A DNA stretch of 64,000 bases from Rhodobacteraceae bacterium F11138 (GTDB lineage: Bacteria; Pseudomonadota; Alphaproteobacteria; Rhodobacterales; Rhodobacteraceae). The stretch lies in NCBI GenBank assembly GCA_016521575.1, contig JAEKDP010000001.1:248001-312000 (forward strand), given 5' to 3'. How positions within the stretch are numbered: position 1 is the first letter of the stretch; every line of letters starts with the position of its first letter. The position numbers and the translations under genes are program-made. A model generated the notes under the pieces. The model searched no databases. It saw only the letters and a list, made by a program, of their open reading frames with translations, and was not told where the DNA came from. Of the stretch, positions 9,183 through 18,366 are shown in pieces.

Positions 9183-9781
9183 TGGCAATTTCGCATCTGC
9201 TCGAAGATTTCGCGACGACGGATACCGACAACGAACCCTTGCAACTGATGAGCGAGGACGGCCTTGAAGACCTTCGCCTGGCCTCGTTCGAACAGGGATA
9301 TACCGCCGGCTGGGACGATGCGGTTCGCGCCCACCTGGAGGATCAGTCCCGAATCGCGGGGGCCCTGGGCAACAATCTGGAGGATCTGTCCTTTACCTAT
9401 CAGGAAGCGCTCGTCCAGATGATGACATCCGTCGAGCCGGTGTTCCGAGGGCTGATCGAAACCGTATTGCCCGAGGCGCTGATGCAGAGCGTGGGCGAGC
9501 AGATCGTTCAGCAATGCTGTGAAATGACCATGGGACAGGTCGCGCAGCCGGTGTCCTTGCTGGTGCCGCCAGGGGCCGGCCAGGCCATTCGCCCCGCGCT
9601 CGAACGCAACCTGTCCATGAAAGTCGACATTGTCGAAAGCGATGAGATGGGGCCAGGGCAGGTCTGCCTGAAGGTCGGCAATCGCGAGCGCGAGATCGAT
9701 TGCGGGCAGCTTCTGGCGACCCTGCGCACCGCGATCGATGCATTCTTCCACGACACAGCAAAGGCGACTCTTCATGGATAA
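9182..9781 (+). CDS. fliH: FliH-like flagellar assembly protein
   Basis: 199 residues. FliH regulates the export ATPase FliI and links it to the C-ring. The sequence has an N-terminal segment with GYTAGWDDAV, a helical middle, and a C-terminal domain with LVPPGAGQAI and a final acidic and hydrophobic stretch, matching the FliH/YscL layout. Similarity to named FliH proteins is modest, so the call leans on its place between fliF and fliN and its length. It overlaps fliF by one base and fliN by eight. Confidence 0.75.
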   Translation: MAISHLLEDFATTDTDNEPLQLMSEDGLEDLRLASFEQGYTAGWDDAVRAHLEDQSRIAGALGNNLEDLSFTYQEALVQMMTSVEPVFRGLIETVLPEALMQSVGEQIVQQCCEMTMGQVAQPVSLLVPPGAGQAIRPALERNLSMKVDIVESDEMGPGQVCLKVGNREREIDCGQLLATLRTAIDAFFHDTAKATLHG

Positions 9782-10070
9782 TCAATCCGACACCAACAGC
9801 GTTCCCCCCGAACACTCCAATCCCTTCGTTTCGGTTCCGATCGAAATAACCGTATCGGTCGGCAAGGCCCGCCCGTTGATCCGCGATCTGGTCAACCTGG
9901 GAGAAAACGCCGTTCTGACCCTGGACAAACGGGTCGAGGACCCGGTTGAGCTGTTCGTCGGCGACCGTCTTGTTGCTCGTGGCCAACTGGAGGAACTGGG
10001 TGGCGATCAGGCCGGGCAACTGGCGGTCAGGTTGACCGAAATCGCCGATTTCCGGAACGGTTTGGGATGA
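9774..10070 (+). CDS. fliN: Flagellar switch protein FliN
   Basis: 98 residues from the ATG at 9774; the frame extends 12 codons further upstream but inside fliH. The single SpoA domain (about residues 20-95) has the FliN hallmarks IEITVSVGKARPLIRDLVNL and VELFVGDRLVARGQL. FliN is part of the C-ring with FliG and FliM and takes part in switching and export-substrate docking. Its stop overlaps the fliP start as ATGA, so the four genes fliF-fliH-fliN-fliP are tightly coupled. Confidence 0.93.
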   Translation: MDNQSDTNSVPPEHSNPFVSVPIEITVSVGKARPLIRDLVNLGENAVLTLDKRVEDPVELFVGDRLVARGQLEELGGDQAGQLAVRLTEIADFRNGLG

Positions 10071-10813
10071 AATTCCCATACGGGCTTGCGCTGGCGCTGG
10101 CTTTAGCCATCGGCGCCACACTACTGCCGCAGGCTGCACTCGCACAGGAAATGACTCTGTCGCTGGGCGATGGGGGGTCGATCTCGGCGCGGTCAATCCA
10201 GCTGATACTGCTGATTACCGTGCTCAGCCTCGCGCCGGGGCTGGCGATCATGATCACCTGTTTTCCCTTTCTCGTGACAGTATTGGCGATCCTGCGTCAG
10301 GCCATCGGCTTGCAGCAGTCGCCGCCGAACATGCTGATCGTCAGTCTTGCGCTTTTTCTGACCTATTTCGTCATGGAGCCGGTCTTTACCGAGGCCTGGG
10401 ACGTGGGCATCAGCCCGCTGATGAACGAAGAGATTGATATTGAAACCGCGCTGGGACGCGCCTTGGAACCGTTCCGTGTGTTCATGGCTGCCCGGCTGGA
10501 TCCCGATACGTTCGGTGCCATGGCAGAGCTGCGACCAGATGCCGCCACGATCCAGTCGGGTCCGGACGCACCACTGTCGGTCCTGGTGCCCAGCTTCCTG
10601 CTTTCGGAAATCGCCCGCGCATTTCAGATCGGTTTTCTGGTGTTTCTCCCCTTCCTAATCATCGATCTTGTCGTCGCGGCGGTCCTGATGTCGATGGGCA
10701 TGATGATGGTTCCTCCGGCAATTGTTTCGCTTCCGTTCAAGTTGGCCTTTTTCGTGGTTGCGGATGGCTGGAGCTTGATCGCCAGCGCGCTTGTGCGAAG
10801 CTATTTTCCATAA
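10067..10813 (+). CDS. fliP: Flagellar type III export gate protein FliP
   Basis: 248 residues. A cleavable signal peptide ends at AALAQ (about residue 26), as in classical FliP. Conserved segments are MITCFPFLVTVLAILRQAIG, SPPNMLIVSLALFLTYFVM and a C-terminal block with AFQIGFLVFLPFLIIDLVVA and MGMMMVPPAIVSLPFKL. FliP with FliQ and FliR forms the core export gate; those partners are not seen here. It is the last gene of the plus-strand arm and is followed by an 11-bp inverted repeat. Confidence 0.95.
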   Translation: MKFPYGLALALALAIGATLLPQAALAQEMTLSLGDGGSISARSIQLILLITVLSLAPGLAIMITCFPFLVTVLAILRQAIGLQQSPPNMLIVSLALFLTYFVMEPVFTEAWDVGISPLMNEEIDIETALGRALEPFRVFMAARLDPDTFGAMAELRPDAATIQSGPDAPLSVLVPSFLLSEIARAFQIGFLVFLPFLIIDLVVAAVLMSMGMMMVPPAIVSLPFKLAFFVVADGWSLIASALVRSYFP

Positions 10814-10823
10814 ATATGCGGCC

Positions 10824-10857
10824 GTCTGTTCAACGTCAGGCGCGGGGTTGAACAGAC
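10824..10857 (+). terminator. Inverted repeat after fliP
   Basis: GTCTGTTCAAC (10824-10834) and GTTGAACAGAC (10847-10857) are perfect 11-bp complementary arms around a 12-base loop, 11 bases after the fliP stop. There is no clear T-run after it, so it may be a terminator, an RNA end-protecting hairpin or an operator. Confidence 0.5.
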
Positions 10858-10996
10858 TGTATTCATGCGCTGACATCCACAGGCCCGGCGGTATCGTGCC
10901 ACGTTGATTTCTCTGGCGCAGACCCTAGGCTAAGCATAGCCTGTACGCCGATGGAGGGCTGCACCACAGACAGTCCCGCTTTGACCCGAGGATTCG

Positions 10997-11875
10997 ATGT
11001 CCGAAATTCGCGACCTGAAACTGTTGGTCTCCCTGGCGCATCACAAGCATTTTTCCAGGGCGGCGGACGATTGCGGCATTTCGCAGCCGGCTTTTTCGGC
11101 TCGTATCCGCAAGATGGAGCACGAATTCGCCATCCCTCTGGTGCGCCGCGGCAACAAGTTCATCGGCTTCACCCGCGAGGGCGAAGTGGTTCTGAAATGG
11201 GCACGACGTCTGCTGAACGACGCCGAAGGGATGCGCCAGGAAATCGATGCCCTGCGCGGCAACCTGAGCGGCAAACTGGTGGTTGGCACCATCCCGACCG
11301 CTTTGCCCTTTGCGGCTTTGGTTTCCTCGCAATTGCGGGCGGCCCATCCGGATCTGTCACTGGAGCTGCAGTCGTTGTCTTCGCGCCAGATCGAAATCCG
11401 GTTGAACGACTATTCCCTGGATGCCGGTATAACCTATGTTCAGGGCGCAGGCCCCGACACGATTGAACGGCTCTATGACGAAAGCTATGTCCTGATCGCA
11501 CCGGACCACCTGGCGCCGCGCCAGACCGGTCAGGCCACCTGGGCCGAAGCGGCGCAGTTGCCTTTGTGCCTGTTGACGCCGGACATGCGCAATCGCCAAT
11601 TCGTGGACGACGTATTTCGCCGCATCGGCGTTCGCCCGACCGTGGTGATGGAAGCAAACGGCTTCACGGCCGTTCTGGTACAGGTCGCAGGCGGAAACGC
11701 GGCGACAATTGCGCCCAAATTCGTCGCCGAAACCTATTTTTCAGCCCGGGATTCAGTCAAACTGGAGCTGATCGAACCCGAAGTAACCCAGGCCATTGGC
11801 CTCACAATCAAAGAACAGACCCTGGTGCCGCCGATCATCACCGCCTTCCGAAAGGCGGTGCGAAAGTCCCTGTAG
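10997..11875 (+). CDS. LysR-family regulator of the formate dehydrogenase genes
   Basis: 292 residues. The N-terminal winged helix-turn-helix (about 5-65) has FSRAADDCGISQPAFSARI, followed by the LysR effector-binding domain (GKLVVGTIPTALPFAALVSS). GAGGA precedes the ATG. It lies directly upstream of and in the same direction as the fds genes, a common arrangement for a formate dehydrogenase regulator in this group. That target is inferred from position; the ligand is not known from the sequence. Confidence 0.88.
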   Translation: MSEIRDLKLLVSLAHHKHFSRAADDCGISQPAFSARIRKMEHEFAIPLVRRGNKFIGFTREGEVVLKWARRLLNDAEGMRQEIDALRGNLSGKLVVGTIPTALPFAALVSSQLRAAHPDLSLELQSLSSRQIEIRLNDYSLDAGITYVQGAGPDTIERLYDESYVLIAPDHLAPRQTGQATWAEAAQLPLCLLTPDMRNRQFVDDVFRRIGVRPTVVMEANGFTAVLVQVAGGNAATIAPKFVAETYFSARDSVKLELIEPEVTQAIGLTIKEQTLVPPIITAFRKAVRKSL

Positions 11876-11975
11876 GGCCGCCATCATAAGCAAAACAAAT
11901 GACGCGTTCGAGAATCGTGATTTGATTGAATGACATAATTCTGGAAAACAGACTCGATCAAGCGGAGTGTGGCAA

Positions 11976-13667
11976 ATGAACGTTTTGAACGCAGAGATGG
12001 GAGTTTGGAAGAGCGGCCGGGGTCGCGGTCGTGTTACTCCGAAGGGGCGTCAGTATGAGGATGACGCGCTTGCTACGGTTCGGGATGTGCTTGGGGATCG
12101 TCCCCGTCGGCGGGATTTGCTGATTGAGCATCTGCACTTGATTCAGGACCGGTTCGGGCATCTTGGGGCGGCGCATTTGCGGGCGTTGGCCGAGGAAATG
12201 GGTCTGAGCCAGGCCGAGGTATACGAGGTTGCGACGTTTTATGCCCATTTCGACGTGGTCAAGGAGGGCGAGACCCCGCCGCCGGCGCTGACCATCCGGG
12301 TCTGCGACAGCCTGTCCTGCGAGATGGCCGGGGCGCAGCAATTGAAAACGGCGTTGCAGGACGGGCTGGATCCGGCGCAGGTTCGTGTGCTGCGCGCGCC
12401 CTGCATGGGGCGGTGTGACACGGCGCCGGTTCTGGAGATCGGCCACAACCACATCGACCATGCCACGCCTGACAAGGTTCAGGCGGCGATCGCTGCGGGG
12501 GACACCCATGCCCGCATACCCGAATACGAGACGCTTGCGGCCTATCGCGCGGGCGGCGGATATGAGCGTTTGCAGGCCTTTCGCGCCGGGGCCGACACGC
12601 CGGACGCGGTACAGGATCGGGTGCTGTCCTCGGGGCTGCGCGGTCTGGGCGGGGCCGGATTCCCATCGGGCAAGAAATGGTCCTTCGTGCGCGCCGAGAC
12701 CGGGCCACGCTATCTGGCGGTAAACGGGGACGAGGGCGAGCCTGGCACCTTCAAGGACCGCTTTTATCTGGAACGCACGCCGCATCTGTTTCTCGAAGGC
12801 ATGCTGATCGCCGCCTGGGCGGTGCAGGCGGACACCTGTTTCATCTACATGCGCGACGAATATCCGGCGGTGCTGGAGATCCTGCGCCGCGAGATCGCCT
12901 CGCTGGAGGACGCCGGGCTGGTGCCGGCCGGGTATATCGACCTGCGCCGCGGGGCCGGGGCCTATATCTGCGGCGAGGAAAGCGCGATGATCGAAAGCAT
13001 CGAGGGCAAGCGCGGCATTCCGCGCCATCGCCCGCCGTTTGTCGCCCAGGTTGGGGTGTTCGACCGTCCGACACTGGTGCACAATGTCGAGACGCTGCAT
13101 TGGGTGGCGCGGATCTGCCGCGAAGGCCCCGAAGTTCTGAGCGGAACCCAGAAGAACGGGCGCAAGGGGCTGCGGTCGTTTTCGGTGTCCGGGCGCGTCA
13201 AGGCCCCCGGCGTGCACCTGCTGCCGGCGGGTTCGACCATCACCGACATCATCGCGGCGGCGGGCGGCATGCTGGATGGGCATGAATTCAAGGCCTATCA
13301 GCCGGGCGGCCCTTCGGCGGGTCTGTTGCCGGCGCATATGGACGACATTCCGATGGATTTCGACACGCTGCAACCGCATGGCAGCTTTATCGGGTCGGCG
13401 GCCATCGTGATCCTGTCCGATCAGGACCGGGCGCGGGATGCGGCGCTGAACATGCTGAAGTTCTTTGAAGACGAAAGCTGTGGCCAGTGCACCCCCTGCC
13501 GGGTCGGATGCGAGAAGGCGGTCAAGCTGATGCAGCAGGACCGCTGGGATCAGCCGCTGCTGGACGAGCTGTGCCAGGCGATGGTCGACGCCAGCATCTG
13601 CGGTCTGGGGCAGGCGGCGCCGAATCCGATCCTGCTGACGATGAAACATTTTGCCGACGAGGTCTGA
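11976..13667 (+). CDS. fdsB: NAD-dependent formate dehydrogenase, fused gamma-beta subunit (FdsG-FdsB)
   Basis: 563 residues from the ATG at 11976 (AGCGGAG eight bases upstream; a GTG at 11967 is also in frame). Two normally separate proteins are joined. Residues about 1-155 are a NuoE/FdsG thioredoxin-like [2Fe-2S] domain with CDSLSC and CMGRCDTAP. The rest is NuoF/FdsB with the FMN/NADH segment GGAGFPSGKKW, GEESAMIESIEGKRG and the [4Fe-4S] site ESCGQCTPCRVGCEK. It passes electrons from formate to NAD+. It is followed 3 bases later by the catalytic subunit. Confidence 0.93.
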   Translation: MNVLNAEMGVWKSGRGRGRVTPKGRQYEDDALATVRDVLGDRPRRRDLLIEHLHLIQDRFGHLGAAHLRALAEEMGLSQAEVYEVATFYAHFDVVKEGETPPPALTIRVCDSLSCEMAGAQQLKTALQDGLDPAQVRVLRAPCMGRCDTAPVLEIGHNHIDHATPDKVQAAIAAGDTHARIPEYETLAAYRAGGGYERLQAFRAGADTPDAVQDRVLSSGLRGLGGAGFPSGKKWSFVRAETGPRYLAVNGDEGEPGTFKDRFYLERTPHLFLEGMLIAAWAVQADTCFIYMRDEYPAVLEILRREIASLEDAGLVPAGYIDLRRGAGAYICGEESAMIESIEGKRGIPRHRPPFVAQVGVFDRPTLVHNVETLHWVARICREGPEVLSGTQKNGRKGLRSFSVSGRVKAPGVHLLPAGSTITDIIAAAGGMLDGHEFKAYQPGGPSAGLLPAHMDDIPMDFDTLQPHGSFIGSAAIVILSDQDRARDAALNMLKFFEDESCGQCTPCRVGCEKAVKLMQQDRWDQPLLDELCQAMVDASICGLGQAAPNPILLTMKHFADEV

Positions 13668-13670
13668 GCC

Positions 13671-16436
13671 ATGAGCGAGACAACAGTCACCTTCACCCTG
13701 GATGGCGAAGAGGTCACCGCCGAGGCGGGTCTGACGATCTGGGAAGTCGCCCACGGACGCGGACTGAAGATCCCGCATCTGTGTCACAAACCGGCGCCGG
13801 GCTACCGTCCGGACGGCAATTGCCGCGCCTGCATGGTCGAGATCGAGGGCGAACGGGTGCTGGCCGCAAGCTGCATCCGCGAACCGGCCCCGGGCATGGT
13901 GGTCAAAACGGCCACGACACGGGCCCAAAGCGCGCGCAAGATGGTGATGGAACTGCTGGTGGCCGATCAGCCCGCGCAGGATGTGGCGCATGACAAATCC
14001 AGCCATCTGTGGGACATGGCGGCGCTGAACGGCGTCGACTCCAGCCGTTTCCCCAAACTGGAAGACGGCCGGATCCCGCTGCTGGACGACAGCCATGTGG
14101 CGATGTCGGTCAACCTGGATGCCTGCATCCAGTGCGGCCTGTGCGTGCGCGCCTGCCGCGAGGTCCAGGTCAACGACGTGATCGGCATGTCGGGTCGCGG
14201 CCATGATGCGTATCCGACCTTCGATTTCGCCGACCCGATGGGGGACAGCACCTGCGTGGCCTGCGGCGAATGCGTGCAGGCCTGCCCGACCGGGGCGTTG
14301 ATGCCCTCCAGCGTGGTCGATGCGGACCAGATCGGCGACCGGGCCGATTTCGACAAGGCCGTCGACAGTGTCTGCCCGTTCTGCGGCGTCGGCTGTCAGG
14401 TCAGTCTCAAGGTCAAGGATGGCCGGGTCAAATATGTCGAGGGTATCAACGGCCCCGCCAACGAGGGCCGACTGTGCGTCAAGGGCCGGTTCGGCTATGA
14501 TTACATCCACCACCCGCACCGGCTGACCAAGCCGATGATCCGGCGCGCCGACGCGCCGCCCAAGGGGCTGAACGTGGATCCCGGCGATCTGTCGACCCAC
14601 TTCCGCGAAGCCAGCTGGGACGAGGCGCTGGATTTTGCCGCCGGGGGCATGGCAAAGCTGGCCCAGGCCCATGGCGGGCGGGCGGTGGCCGGGTTTGGAT
14701 CCGCCAAATGCACCAACGAAGAAGCCTATCTGTTCCAGCGCCTGATCCGCGAAGGGTTCGGGCACAACAACGTCGATCACTGCACCCGGCTGTGTCACGC
14801 CTCTTCGGTGGCGGCGCTGATCGAGAATGTTGGCTCGGGTGCAGTGACGGCAACGTTCAACGAGATCGAAAACGCCGATGTGGCGATCGTGATCGGTGCC
14901 AACCCGGTCGAAAACCACCCGGTGGCGGCGACCTATTTCAAACAGTTCACCAAACGCGGCGGCAAGCTGATCGTGATGGATCCGCGCGGCGTCGGATTGC
15001 GCCGGTTCGCCAGCCACATGCTGCAGTTCCGCCCCGGCGCGGATGTGGCGATGCTGAACGCGATCATGAACGTGATCGCCACCGAAAAGCTGTACGACCA
15101 GCAATACATCGACACCTGGACCGAAAACTGGGAGGCCGAGAAGGCCCATCTGGCCGACTTCACCCCCGAAGCGATGGCGCCGATCTGCGGCATCGAACCC
15201 GAAATGCTGCGCGACGTGGCCCGCACCTTTGCCGGGGCGAAATCGGCAATGATCTTCTGGGGCATGGGGGTCAGCCAGCATATCCACGGCACCGACAATT
15301 CCCGCTGCCTGATCAGCCTGGCCCTGATGTGCGGCCAGATCGGCCGTCCCGGCACCGGGCTGCATCCGCTGCGCGGTCAGAACAACGTTCAGGGCGCGTC
15401 CGATGCCGGCCTGATCCCGATGTTTTTGCCCGACTACCAGAGCGTCGCCGATGACGGCGTGCGCCGCGCGTTCACCGATGTCTGGGGCAGCGAGGATTTC
15501 AGCGCCACGCCGGGGTTGACCGTCACCGAGATCGTCGATGACATCCACGCCGGACACATCAAGTCGATGTATATCCTGGGCGAAAACCCGGCCATGTCGG
15601 ACCCGGATGTGGACCACGCCCGCGAGGCATTCGCGTCGCTTGAACATCTGGTGGTGCAGGACATCTTCCTGACCGAAACGGCGAATTACGCCGATGTGCT
15701 GCTGCCGGCCTCGACGCTGTATGAAAAGACCGGAACCGTCTCCAATACCAACCGGCAGGTGCAGATGGTGCGCCCTGCCGTCAGCCCGCCGGGCGACGCG
15801 CGCGAAGACTGGTGGATCGAAGTCGAACTGGCCAGACGCCTGGGGCTGGACTGGGGTTTCACCCACCCCGGCCAAGTCTATACGGAAATGGCGAAAAACA
15901 TGCGCAGCCTGGACAATATCACCTGGTCGCGGCTGCAGAACGAGGCAGTGACCTACCCCAGTCTCAGCCCCGAGGACCCGGGCCAGGCGGTGGTGTTCGG
16001 CGACGGCTTTCCGCGCCCGGACGGCCGCGCCCGGTTCACCCCGGCCAAGGTGATCGCCCCCGACGAGGCCCCGGATGACGAATACCCGATGATCATGACC
16101 ACGGGGCGGCAGCTGGAACACTGGCACACCGGCTCGATGACCCGGCGCGCCAGCGTGCTGGACGCGGTGGAACCCGAAGCCAACGCCTCGCTGCATCCAA
16201 AAACCCTGCGCAAGCTCGGGGTGACGCCCGGGGACATGATCGCCCTGCAAACCCGCCGCGGCACGATCGAGATCATGGCCCGCGCCGACCGCGCCGTCGC
16301 CACCGACATGGTCTTCGTCCCCTTCGCCTATGTCGAAGCCGCCGCCAACATCCTCACAAACCCCGCTATCGACCCATACGGCAAAATCCCCGAATTCAAG
16401 TTCGCCGCATGCAAGGTCCAAAAAGCAAAATCATAA
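13671..16436 (+). CDS. fdsA: Formate dehydrogenase catalytic alpha subunit (Mo-bis-MGD)
   Basis: 921 residues, full length. It oxidises formate to CO2 in the cytoplasm. The N-terminus is NuoG-like: [2Fe-2S] Cys at about 38, 51, 54 and 68; two ferredoxin clusters at C152-x2-C-x2-C-x3-C and C195-x2-C-x2-C-x3-C; then C235PFCGVGC for a further [4Fe-4S]. The Mo-ligand position is Cys375 followed by His376 in CTRLCHASS, encoded by TGT, so this is the Cys and not the selenocysteine form. The C-terminal MopB-binding domain is present. No fdsC or fdsD follows within the window. Confidence 0.95.
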   Translation: MSETTVTFTLDGEEVTAEAGLTIWEVAHGRGLKIPHLCHKPAPGYRPDGNCRACMVEIEGERVLAASCIREPAPGMVVKTATTRAQSARKMVMELLVADQPAQDVAHDKSSHLWDMAALNGVDSSRFPKLEDGRIPLLDDSHVAMSVNLDACIQCGLCVRACREVQVNDVIGMSGRGHDAYPTFDFADPMGDSTCVACGECVQACPTGALMPSSVVDADQIGDRADFDKAVDSVCPFCGVGCQVSLKVKDGRVKYVEGINGPANEGRLCVKGRFGYDYIHHPHRLTKPMIRRADAPPKGLNVDPGDLSTHFREASWDEALDFAAGGMAKLAQAHGGRAVAGFGSAKCTNEEAYLFQRLIREGFGHNNVDHCTRLCHASSVAALIENVGSGAVTATFNEIENADVAIVIGANPVENHPVAATYFKQFTKRGGKLIVMDPRGVGLRRFASHMLQFRPGADVAMLNAIMNVIATEKLYDQQYIDTWTENWEAEKAHLADFTPEAMAPICGIEPEMLRDVARTFAGAKSAMIFWGMGVSQHIHGTDNSRCLISLALMCGQIGRPGTGLHPLRGQNNVQGASDAGLIPMFLPDYQSVADDGVRRAFTDVWGSEDFSATPGLTVTEIVDDIHAGHIKSMYILGENPAMSDPDVDHAREAFASLEHLVVQDIFLTETANYADVLLPASTLYEKTGTVSNTNRQVQMVRPAVSPPGDAREDWWIEVELARRLGLDWGFTHPGQVYTEMAKNMRSLDNITWSRLQNEAVTYPSLSPEDPGQAVVFGDGFPRPDGRARFTPAKVIAPDEAPDDEYPMIMTTGRQLEHWHTGSMTRRASVLDAVEPEANASLHPKTLRKLGVTPGDMIALQTRRGTIEIMARADRAVATDMVFVPFAYVEAAANILTNPAIDPYGKIPEFKFAACKVQKAKS

Positions 16437-16444
16437 TCACCAGA

Positions 16445-16470
16445 CCCGGTCCGCTGACAGGCGGGCCGGG
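16445..16470 (+). terminator. Hairpin after fdsA
   Basis: CCCGGTCCGC (16445-16454) pairs with GCGGGCCGGG (16461-16470), a 10-bp stem with one G-U pair and a 6-base loop, nine bases after the fdsA stop. No T-run follows. It separates the formate dehydrogenase genes from the TRAP genes. Confidence 0.55.
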
Positions 16471-16659
16471 CGAATGCATCATGCGGGATCTGCCCGAAAC
16501 GCCCCGGATTGTTGAGTCCGCACCTGACAGAGCGGGCGCGGCACCGGCGACTTGCAACCTAAACCATATGCAATCCCTGCCAATTTGAACACTCGGCATT
16601 GCCGCTGTCCGCAAATCCATTCTAATGTTGCGCAAACTTGGTCATCAGGGAGAAAATTA

Positions 16660-17706
16660 ATGACCTATCGAAGAACGTTGCTGTCCGCACTGGGTGCGGC
16701 GGCGGTTGTGGCGCTGTCCACCGGCTTCACGTCGACATCGGCAATGGCGCAGGAGGTGACGCTGAAGTTGCACCAGTTCCTGCCGGCGCAGGCCAATGTG
16801 CCGAAGCTGGTTCTCGACGTCTGGGCGGACAATGTCGAAAAGGATTCAGATGGCCGCATCAAGGTGGATCGCTACCCGTCGATGCAATTGGGCGGACGCC
16901 CGCCCGAACTGATGGATCAGGTGGTCGATGGGGTGGCCGATGTTGTCTGGACGGTTGTGGGCTATACGCCGGGCCGTTTCCCCAGCACCGAAGTGTTCGA
17001 ACTGCCATTCATGATGACAAATGCCCGTGCGGTCAGCCGCGCCTATTGGGAAATGTTCGAAAAACACTGGAAAGACACAGACTTCAAGGATGTGCACATT
17101 CTGGGCACCTGGGTGCATGGACCTGGATTGATCCACAGCAACAAGCCAGTGGAAAATCCCGAAGATCTGCAAGGCATGAAAATCCGCGGTGGGTCGCGGT
17201 CGATCAATTCGCTGTTGACCGAGCTGGGCGCGACACCGGTTGGCATGCCCGTTCCGGCCGTGTCCGAAGGCCTGTCCAAAGGGGTGATTGACGGAACGAC
17301 CATCCCGTGGGAAGTGACCTCGTCTTTGAAAGTGCCCGAACTCGTGCACAATCACACCGAATTCACCGGCAATGCCTTGTATTCGCTGACGTTTGTCCTG
17401 GCCATGAACAAGGACAAATACGAAAGCCTGCCGGATGATCTGAAAAAGGTGATCGATGACAATTCGGGGCTGGAATTTTCGGTCTTCGCGGGTGGAACCC
17501 AGGCCGATTCGGATGGCCCGGCGCGTCAGGTCGCGGTGGATATGGGCAACAACATCATCACTCTGGATGCCGAACAAACCGCCATCTGGAAAGAAGCAAG
17601 CCAGCCGATTTATGATGCCTGGGTCGAGGACATGAACGGCAAGGGTATCGACGGGCAGGCGCTGATCGACGAAGCGCGGACGTTGATTGATAAATATACC
17701 GAGTAA
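16660..17706 (+). CDS. dctP: TRAP transporter solute-binding protein (DctP family)
   Basis: 348 residues from the ATG at 16660, preceded by AGGGAG. Signal peptide of about 30 residues ending at SAMAQ. The mature protein carries the DctP signature region MKIRGGSRSINSLLTELGAT with the Arg that contacts substrate carboxylates (about 170-190). It captures a carboxylate in the periplasm and hands it to the two membrane subunits that follow. The substrate cannot be told from sequence; a carboxylate or keto-acid is likely from the family. Confidence 0.9.
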   Translation: MTYRRTLLSALGAAAVVALSTGFTSTSAMAQEVTLKLHQFLPAQANVPKLVLDVWADNVEKDSDGRIKVDRYPSMQLGGRPPELMDQVVDGVADVVWTVVGYTPGRFPSTEVFELPFMMTNARAVSRAYWEMFEKHWKDTDFKDVHILGTWVHGPGLIHSNKPVENPEDLQGMKIRGGSRSINSLLTELGATPVGMPVPAVSEGLSKGVIDGTTIPWEVTSSLKVPELVHNHTEFTGNALYSLTFVLAMNKDKYESLPDDLKKVIDDNSGLEFSVFAGGTQADSDGPARQVAVDMGNNIITLDAEQTAIWKEASQPIYDAWVEDMNGKGIDGQALIDEARTLIDKYTE

Positions 17707-17781
17707 TGTCATCGGAACGCGCGGACCGTGGTGGCCCTGTCGTCACGGCCCGCGCGTTTCTGACAAATGGCAGGGTAGAAA

Positions 17782-18366
17782 ATGAAGAATTTCATGATGG
17801 CGCTGGCCCGGTTCATGGCGTTTCTGGGCGGGATAGTCCTGACGATATTGATTGTTCTCACTTGTATTTCCATCATCGGTCGCTTGTTGAATGGCGTCTT
17901 TCACAGTGCGCTGATGGAATCGGTTGCACCCGGGTTTTCCCAATGGATGATCGAATTGGGCGTCGGCCCGCTGAACGGCGACTTTGAACTGGTCGAAGCC
18001 GGCGTAGCCTTTGCGATTTTTGCGTTCCTGCCCCTGTGTCAGATCACGGCCGGTCACGCGTCGGTCGATATTCTGACCAACAGCTTCCCGGCTGGTGTGA
18101 ACCGGCTTTTGCGGATGATCACCGAACTCGTCTTTGCCGCTGTTCTGATCCTGATCGCCTGGAAACTCTACGAAGGTATGCTGTCCAAGATGCGCTATAA
18201 TGAAACCAGCTTCCTGTTGCAGTTCCCGATCTGGTGGGCCTATGCGGCCAGCCTGTTTGGCGCAATCATAGCAGCATGCGTGGGCGTCTATGTGGCCCTG
18301 GTGCGCTGCTACGAATTTTTTACCGGCCGCATCGTGATCCACGACGGCGTGGAGACCGGCACATGA
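17782..18366 (+). CDS. dctQ: TRAP transporter small permease (DctQ family)
   Basis: 194 residues with four hydrophobic segments, the expected number for DctQ: about 8-38, 70-90, 108-132 and 150-175. The second includes VEAGVAFAIFAFLPLCQIT followed by AGHASVDIL, a common DctQ motif. GGCAGGG precedes the start. The stop overlaps the dctM start as ATGA. Confidence 0.88.
   Translation: MKNFMMALARFMAFLGGIVLTILIVLTCISIIGRLLNGVFHSALMESVAPGFSQWMIELGVGPLNGDFELVEAGVAFAIFAFLPLCQITAGHASVDILTNSFPAGVNRLLRMITELVFAAVLILIAWKLYEGMLSKMRYNETSFLLQFPIWWAYAASLFGAIIAACVGVYVALVRCYEFFTGRIVIHDGVETGT

Noticed and set aside
14782-14800. Possible selenocysteine in formate dehydrogenase
   Set aside because: The Mo-ligand codon is TGT, not TGA, so this is the Cys form.
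11958-16421. A 1487-residue minus-strand open frame
   Set aside because: It lies wholly antisense to fdsB and fdsA, which carry all expected cofactor motifs. It is His/Arg/Gly-rich in the way typical of shadow frames in GC-rich genes.
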